This document shows, one piece after another, positions 59,096 through 64,000 of a stretch of 64,000 nt of DNA. Origin of the DNA: Synergistetes bacterium HGW-Synergistetes-1 (lineage in GTDB: Bacteria > Synergistota > Synergistia > Synergistales > Synergistaceae); assembly GCA_002839185.1 (NCBI GenBank), contig PGXO01000008.1, positions 23,929-87,928 of the forward strand, written 5' to 3'. Made by a program: the position numbers and the translations under genes. The notes beneath the pieces were generated by a model, which saw only the letters and a program-made list of their open reading frames with translations, was not told where the DNA came from and did not search any database. Positions within the stretch are counted from its first letter, which is position 1. The number at the start of each line of letters is the position of its first letter.

Positions 59096-59831
59096 TTGCT
59101 TTTCCTCCTCTGCTGCAGCTCCGCCGACACATACAATCCGAGTCGAGGCGGCTGATTTCTCCAAGGACCTTTTCACGGTTGGTTATTTCGCTGACAGTTC
59201 CTTCGGCAACCATGATGACTTCATCGGCCAAATCAAGAATCCGCTCCTGGTGTGATATTATCAGGATAGTTGTATCATATTTCTTGTTCATCTTTTCGAA
59301 TGTTTCCGTCAGCCTTTGCATGCTCCAGAGATCGATCCCCGCTTCAGGCTCGTCAAAGATGGCCAACTTCAAGTCACGGGCCAGAATCGTGGCGATTTCG
59401 ATCCGCTTGACCTCTCCTCCGGAAAAGCTGGCATTGATTTCACGGTCCAAATAATCCTGAGCACACAGCCCGACATCATAAAGATAATCGCAAGTATCAA
59501 CTGACGCCTTCTTCCCACCGGCAATCTCCAGAAGTTCACGTACCTTGATGCCTTTAAAACGGGCAGGTTGTTGAAATGCGTAACCGATGCCCATTCGTGC
59601 ACGTTCGTAAAGCTCTTTGTGCGTTATGTCCACGCCATCCAACAAAATTTGGCCGCTCGTAGGCTGGTGAATTCCCATGATAGTCTTGGCCATTACGGAT
59701 TTTCCGCCGCCGTTAGGCCCGGTCATTACATAGATTTTTTTATCATCCAAGGTGAAATTCACATCTTTTAATACTTGGATCTCACCCTCGTCGCCCTTTA
59801 ATATCAGACCGATATTTTTAACTTCCAGCAT
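59076..59831 (-). CDS. sufC: Fe-S cluster assembly ATPase SufC (SmsC)
   Basis: 251 residues, ABC ATPase of SUF type. Walker A GPNGGGKSVMAK near 38, signature SFSGGEVKRIEIA near 135, Walker B LAIFDEPEAGIDLW near 158 and SHQERIL near 195. The tail (DSDCMCRRSC near 231) adds three cysteines not typical of SufC. ATG follows GGGGGAAA. First gene of the two-gene suf operon; no sufS or sufU nearby. Confidence 0.92.
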   Translation of the reverse strand: MLEVKNIGLILKGDEGEIQVLKDVNFTLDDKKIYVMTGPNGGGKSVMAKTIMGIHQPTSGQILLDGVDITHKELYERARMGIGYAFQQPARFKGIKVRELLEIAGGKKASVDTCDYLYDVGLCAQDYLDREINASFSGGEVKRIEIATILARDLKLAIFDEPEAGIDLWSMQRLTETFEKMNKKYDTTILIISHQERILDLADEVIMVAEGTVSEITNREKVLGEISRLDSDCMCRRSCSRGGKAIAGCDR

Positions 59832-60121
59832 TTTTATATTTCCCCCATATAATTTTTTTTTGTCCTTGATTCAGTGTCTGTGCTGGTGGAGGTATCTTTT
59901 ATATACAAGCAGTGTTTTGAGAAAGCGAAAATACGTCAAATCCCATTTCATCTTCGTTGCTATAAATGATAGAATATTCATTCATCGGCATTGGAAACGG
60001 TGTAAAGTGCAGCGATATTTCCTTTACGCATATCATATAGCAAACCAAATTTTGTTTGTATTCAATGATATATGATTTAACTGTTTATATCAAAATTTGT
60101 AACATAAAAGGAGACAATGTC

Positions 60122-60859
60122 ATGAAAATAAATTTTACTTCATTTAAATCGGTCCTGATGATTTTTGCTTTGATCGAAGTAATGGTGGTCGGGGCATATC
60201 CTGCTATCTCTTCAGCTGAAGAGCGAGACCGTAACACCATAACCGTTCAGGGATCATCAAGTATCACCGTTTCCCCCACGATAGCATACGTCAGTATCGG
60301 GGTAACGACGTTCAACAAAAATGCGGCGTCAGCACAGAGCGAAAATGCCGTAAAGATGGACAGAGTGTACAAAACCCTGGCTTCGCTGGGGATAAAGAAA
60401 AACAAGATAAAGACAGTGAACTATAACATCAGCCCACGCTATGACTACAAAAACAATGTCGCCACCCTGGCAGGCTACAACGTGATAAACAGCATCCGCG
60501 TAACTGTGAATGATCTGAAGAAGGTAAGCGATGTCCTTGATATGACGGTAAAAGAGGGAGTCAACCAATCCAACTCGATATCATTCGGAGTAACCGATGA
60601 GGAGAGAGATAGGCTTTACCTTCAGGCCCTCTCACAGGCTGTTTCAAATGCAAAGGAAAAGGCAAACACGATAGCAGCAGCTGCAGGAATTGCCATCTCA
60701 AAGCCGGCAAACATAATCGAGGGTTCTTCTGCCCATTTCGTCCAGCCAAACTACAGGGCCATGGATATGGCGAAAATGGCATCGGAAACCGCCCCTACCC
60801 CAATTTCTGAAGGGGAATTAATGATCGAAGCCAATGTGACTGTTATTTATGATTACTGA
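60122..60859 (+). CDS. SIMPL-domain (DUF541) secreted protein
   Basis: 245 residues with a signal peptide (about 1-36, ending ISSA-EE). The mature part is the SIMPL fold: ITVQGSSSITVSPTIAYVSIGV near 43-64, IKTVNYNISPRYDY near 100 and ANVTVIYDY at the end. Function of the family is unclear; envelope association and stress links are reported for some members. ATG at 60122 with AAGGAGA; an upstream in-frame ATG adds a non-signal extension and is rejected. Confidence 0.87.
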   Translation: MKINFTSFKSVLMIFALIEVMVVGAYPAISSAEERDRNTITVQGSSSITVSPTIAYVSIGVTTFNKNAASAQSENAVKMDRVYKTLASLGIKKNKIKTVNYNISPRYDYKNNVATLAGYNVINSIRVTVNDLKKVSDVLDMTVKEGVNQSNSISFGVTDEERDRLYLQALSQAVSNAKEKANTIAAAAGIAISKPANIIEGSSAHFVQPNYRAMDMAKMASETAPTPISEGELMIEANVTVIYDY

Positions 60860-61035
60860 TAAGGGTCGGCGGAGAATGCATCCGCCGGGAGTCGGTCGCG
60901 AGTCAATAGCAAATCAATTGGCAATCAGTTGGTTAGTATCTGAGAACAAGACCCTTCCTCGTCCTCCCGGTATGCTCCTGAGCCGGGATCCACGGGTATT
61001 TGGGTTTGCTTTTATTGTGCGGACCATCTTTGATG

Positions 61036-62862
61036 TCAGGAGCTTGATCTCCACTCTTTGATCGCGTCTATGAAGGCGTCCCCGTATTTTTCCAGTTTGA
61101 CGCTGCCTACTCCGGGAACCTCAAGGAAAGCCTCTCTGTCTGACGGCAGTGTTTCGCACATCGCGGAAAGGGTCTTGTCAGAGAAGACAACATATGGGGG
61201 TACCCCCTCTGCTGCAGCCAGCTCTTTTCGCAGTGTTCGCAGAGAATCAAAAAGCTCTTCATTTACACTCTCTACTTGCTTGCGCTTCCGGATAGAAAGG
61301 GGCTTTTCAGCGCTTTCTTCGTGCTTTCGCATCAGAAGTTTTGTGTCGCTTTTCAGAAACTGTGTTGTCCTGCCGGTAAAAGAAAGTACGGGAAATTCTC
61401 CGTCCTCGATTTGCAGGAAGCCTTCGGCGGTCAGGAAGTTTACCATATTTCGTATAGCTTCAGCTTTGTATCCTTTCATGATCCCCCAGGTGGAGATCTT
61501 GTCAAAACCGAGGGACTTTATCTGGGCCTTCTGTGAACCTCGCAGCACATCTGTCAGGATCGCACTTCCAAACTTTCGTCCGCCTGTATGTTCGGCCATA
61601 CGGTAGACAGAGGATATTATCTTTTTTGCCTCTGTAGTGATATCGACAAGGTCTGTCTGCGATGTGCAGCTACCGCAGGAACCGCAGGTTTCAGGCACAT
61701 CCTCTTCACCGAAATAGTTCAATATCCATGATCTCAGACAGCCGGTCGTATGGCAGTAGTCAACCATTCCGCGAAGTTTAAGGTATGCTGCTTTTTTTGT
61801 CGCGGCATCCTCACTAAGCGATATAAAGTAACGCCCGGTCATTATGTCCTTTTCTCCGAAGAGCAGGATACAGTCCGCAGGCAAACCGTCGCGTCCTGCA
61901 CGTCCGGCCTCCTGATAATAGGCATCCATAGTCGCGGGCATGTTGTAGTGGATCACATAGCGAACATTAGATTTGTCGATGCCCATTCCGAAAGCGTTGG
62001 TGGCAACTATGATCCCGACCTTGTCATATATAAAAGCTTCCTGGCTCTGCAGCCGTTCATCGCTGTCCAGGCCGGCATGATAACGTACTGCGCTTATGCC
62101 GCTTCGGCATATTTTATCGCGTACCGATTCAACTTCCTTACGCGTTGAACAGTAGACTATGCCGGAGACGTTTGGAAATTTTTTAACATACTCCAGCAGG
62201 TATTTTGTCTTGTCAGCCGGATGTTCAATCTGAAAAAAGAGGTTTTCTCGGTCAAATCCCGTCGTAACAGAAAAAGGGGATCTAAGTTCAAGCTGGCGGA
62301 TAATATCTTCTCTGACCTCGGGAGTTGCAGTAGCAGTGAACGCAGTAACAACAGGACGCTGTCTCAGCGATGCGATAGCCGGTGCGATGTTCAGATAGGA
62401 AGGGCGGAAGTCATGTCCCCACTGGGAGACACAGTGTGCCTCGTCAACTACTATCAGGGCAATGTCCAGTGAATGGAGGAATTCGATGAAACCATTATTC
62501 TCGAGGCGTTCCGGCGCTATATAAAGCAGCTTTATCCTGCCGCTGCTTACAAGGCGGAAGATGGAGACCACTTCGTCCCATGTCATGGAACTGTTTATCG
62601 AGGCGGCCTGTACGCCACTCTGACGAAGTGCGTCGACCTGATCCTTCATAAGGGAAATAAGCGGGGATATTATTATGGAAACCCCTTTGTTCAAAACTGC
62701 AGGGATCTGGTAACAAAGCGATTTTCCTGCGCCTGTAGGCATTATCGCCAGTGCGTCATTGCCCTTCAGGATATTGTCAATGATCTCCTCCTGCCCTCGT
62801 CGGAAGGAGGTATAACCGAAAATATTTTTAAGCATATCAATAGGCTGCGGCAAAACAAACAT
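61036..62862 (-). CDS. recQ: ATP-dependent DNA helicase RecQ
   Basis: 608 residues. Helicase motifs: FRRGQEEIIDNIL (Q and 0), MPTGAGKSLCYQIP (I) near 41, VVDEAHCVSQWGHDFRP (II) near 139, FTATATP (III), FGMGIDKSNVRYVIHY (V) and QEAGRAGRDG (VI). The RQC zinc site follows (CHTTGCLRSW near 365 and CGSCGSCTSQ near 390), then one HRDC domain (PPYVVFSDKTLSAMCETLPS near 555). Recombinational repair helicase. The ATG at 62862 sits too close to AAAGGA; TTG at 62853 may be the true start. Confidence 0.93.
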   Translation of the reverse strand: MFVLPQPIDMLKNIFGYTSFRRGQEEIIDNILKGNDALAIMPTGAGKSLCYQIPAVLNKGVSIIISPLISLMKDQVDALRQSGVQAASINSSMTWDEVVSIFRLVSSGRIKLLYIAPERLENNGFIEFLHSLDIALIVVDEAHCVSQWGHDFRPSYLNIAPAIASLRQRPVVTAFTATATPEVREDIIRQLELRSPFSVTTGFDRENLFFQIEHPADKTKYLLEYVKKFPNVSGIVYCSTRKEVESVRDKICRSGISAVRYHAGLDSDERLQSQEAFIYDKVGIIVATNAFGMGIDKSNVRYVIHYNMPATMDAYYQEAGRAGRDGLPADCILLFGEKDIMTGRYFISLSEDAATKKAAYLKLRGMVDYCHTTGCLRSWILNYFGEEDVPETCGSCGSCTSQTDLVDITTEAKKIISSVYRMAEHTGGRKFGSAILTDVLRGSQKAQIKSLGFDKISTWGIMKGYKAEAIRNMVNFLTAEGFLQIEDGEFPVLSFTGRTTQFLKSDTKLLMRKHEESAEKPLSIRKRKQVESVNEELFDSLRTLRKELAAAEGVPPYVVFSDKTLSAMCETLPSDREAFLEVPGVGSVKLEKYGDAFIDAIKEWRSSS

Positions 62863-62985
62863 TCCTTTATGATCATTTGAACAATGAGTATAGCACGGGA
62901 AAAATAATAAGTTTCAATCTGCAAGGATCCCTTTCAAGTTGAAGCCTATCCAATGTTACATTCATTCAACTAAACAAATTGGTGG

Positions 62986-64000
62986 TCAGTCATAAGTTTT
63001 TAATTTCTTAACTTCATTATGCAGTTCATCAACATCAGAAGTGATCATTCTTCTCTGCTCATCGAATTTGCGATACTCTTCAAGGGCAAGCGCATCGGCG
63101 ACTTCCCGGCTGACCTTGCCCGGATTATCCAGCACTTCTCTTTCGTTGAATTCTAAAAATTCCCCAAGCTTTTTCTCCCAGTCACGCATGTACATTGGCA
63201 TTTGTCTTTTCGCCATCAGCTCAGCATAATCAAGATACATTGAGACAATTCGGTTAAAGAAGTCCATTTCCTCTTTATTAAGATAATTTTTTGCAACGGT
63301 CACATCACTCTTTCTTACCTTTGCACCTTTAAAAGAAGTTAGCCCCATGTTGTCTTTTGCTGCATCTGCACGTTCTGCAATTAGTTCGGGAGCTGTATGT
63401 CCGTGTGTGGCATAGTGCAGTTTATTTTGTACTGTTTAAAAAAACAGATCGGCTTGTTCGCTGTGGCTGTCATAATCAATTGAAGTAGCAAAAATTTCTT
63501 TGATTTTATGGTAGAATCTTGCTTCACTTGCACGGATCTCACGGATACGCTCCGGCAGTTCATCAAAGTAATCCGCACCAAATTCTTTAGGGTTCTTTAG
63601 GCGTTCATCGTTCATTACGAATCCTTTTTTCATGTATTCGGTAAGCACATTTGATGCCCAGCGCCGAAAATGAATGCCTCTATTATTTCTGACACGATAT
63701 CCTATAGCAAGTATCATGTTTAGGTTATAATGTTTGACTTGACGCTCAACGTAGCGTGCGCCCTCACTTTGAACTTGTAAGAAATCCTTACATGTTGGAG
63801 TCTCTTCAAGTTCTCCGTCGGCAAAAATATTTTTCATGTGAAGCGTTATATTTTGCGGAGTTGTTTGATAAAGCTCAGCTATGTTCCGCTGTGACATCCA
63901 GATATTTTCATCTTGAAAATAAACCTCTATTTTTGTGTCACCTTTTTCGGTTTGATATATAAGGATCTTGCCGATACCTTCAAGTTTGTTTTCACCGTTC
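62986..64000 (-). pseudogene. RhuM-family protein gene interrupted by one in-frame stop, 5' end outside the window
   Basis: Read from the window edge, one frame encodes a virulence-RhuM/KilA-like protein (KILIYQTEKGDTKIEVYF, MSQRNIAELYQTTPQNITLH, RGIHFRRWASNVL, SIDYDSHSEQADLFF). A TAA at 63436-63438 then interrupts it. The same frame continues as TVQNKLHYATHGHTAPELIA, MGLTSFKGAKVRKSD and on to the normal C-terminus (62986). The stop replaces the expected Lys (AAA to TAA). Such genes are common in defence or mobile islands. Function unknown. Confidence 0.75.

Noticed and set aside
1..64000. tRNA, rRNA and CRISPR features
   Set aside because: No cloverleaf-like 3' CCA regions, rRNA segments or regularly spaced repeats were noticed on reading; a dedicated tRNA/CRISPR scan was not possible.

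Overview
The window reads as a chromosomal segment of a strictly anaerobic, amino-acid-fermenting bacterium. The evidence is an [FeFe]-hydrogenase maturation GTPase (HydF) with a TM1266-type regulator, a glycyl radical enzyme with its activase, a Na+-pumping decarboxylase beta subunit, TRAP and YfcC carriers, a two-gene SUF system, rubredoxin-like and hemerythrin proteins, and arylacetate-CoA ligases. The combination suggests a Synergistota-like organism; this is inferred from gene content, not from a phylogenetic marker. No rRNA, tRNA, CRISPR array or intact insertion sequence was seen.

Layout. 1-2.6 kb: two phenylacetate-CoA-ligase-type genes on the minus strand, each preceded by a promoter, a short leader ORF and a terminator. 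2.6-11.1 kb: a nearly complete histidine cluster. An HAD phosphatase and hisC diverge from hisZ-G-B-A-IE-H-F, and hisD converges on hisF. 11.3-15 kb: a PPOX-type flavoprotein, a CBS-domain membrane protein and an S41 peptidase. 15-18.4 kb: hydF, a lone solute-binding protein and a TM1266 regulator behind a structured leader, then a rubredoxin-like protein. 18.4-23 kb: a flavin reductase, a CDF metal transporter, a PatB-type lyase and the MadLM malonate transporter. 23-31.7 kb: a glycyl radical enzyme and activase, an EamA exporter, a FadR-type GntR regulator and a TRAP DctPQM transporter. These appear to form one regulon, because paired 11-bp operator-like sites sit just downstream of three strong promoters. 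31.8-39 kb: an operon for an ornithine-cyclodeaminase-like protein, YfcC carrier, opine-dehydrogenase-like protein, aminotransferase and OadB, divergent from a second GntR regulator.

39-50 kb is looser accessory DNA: hemerythrin, a small membrane protein, an Lrp regulator, a decayed zone (remnants of a ProC-like gene, an endonuclease/exonuclease/phosphatase gene and an IS5-type transposase), an acetyltransferase, and a MerR regulator fused to a degenerate methyltransferase-like domain. The MerR gene diverges from an APC permease plus a second histidinol-dehydrogenase paralogue. 50-64 kb carries a secreted choloylglycine-hydrolase-family enzyme, the ACT/UPF0210 pair, an amidohydrolase-YfcC-GntR set, a Nudix hydrolase, a minimal SUF pair, a SIMPL protein, RecQ and a RhuM gene broken by one in-frame stop at the window edge.

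How the parts fit. The catabolic blocks share one pattern: a carrier, one or two unusual enzymes and a dedicated local regulator (FadR/GntR three times, MerR once), as expected of a fermenter using peptides, amino-acid derivatives and organic acids. The most novel-looking signal is the pair of leader-peptide attenuators in front of the arylacetate-CoA ligases, one with Tyr-Ser-Tyr and the other Phe-Ser-Phe just before a hairpin.
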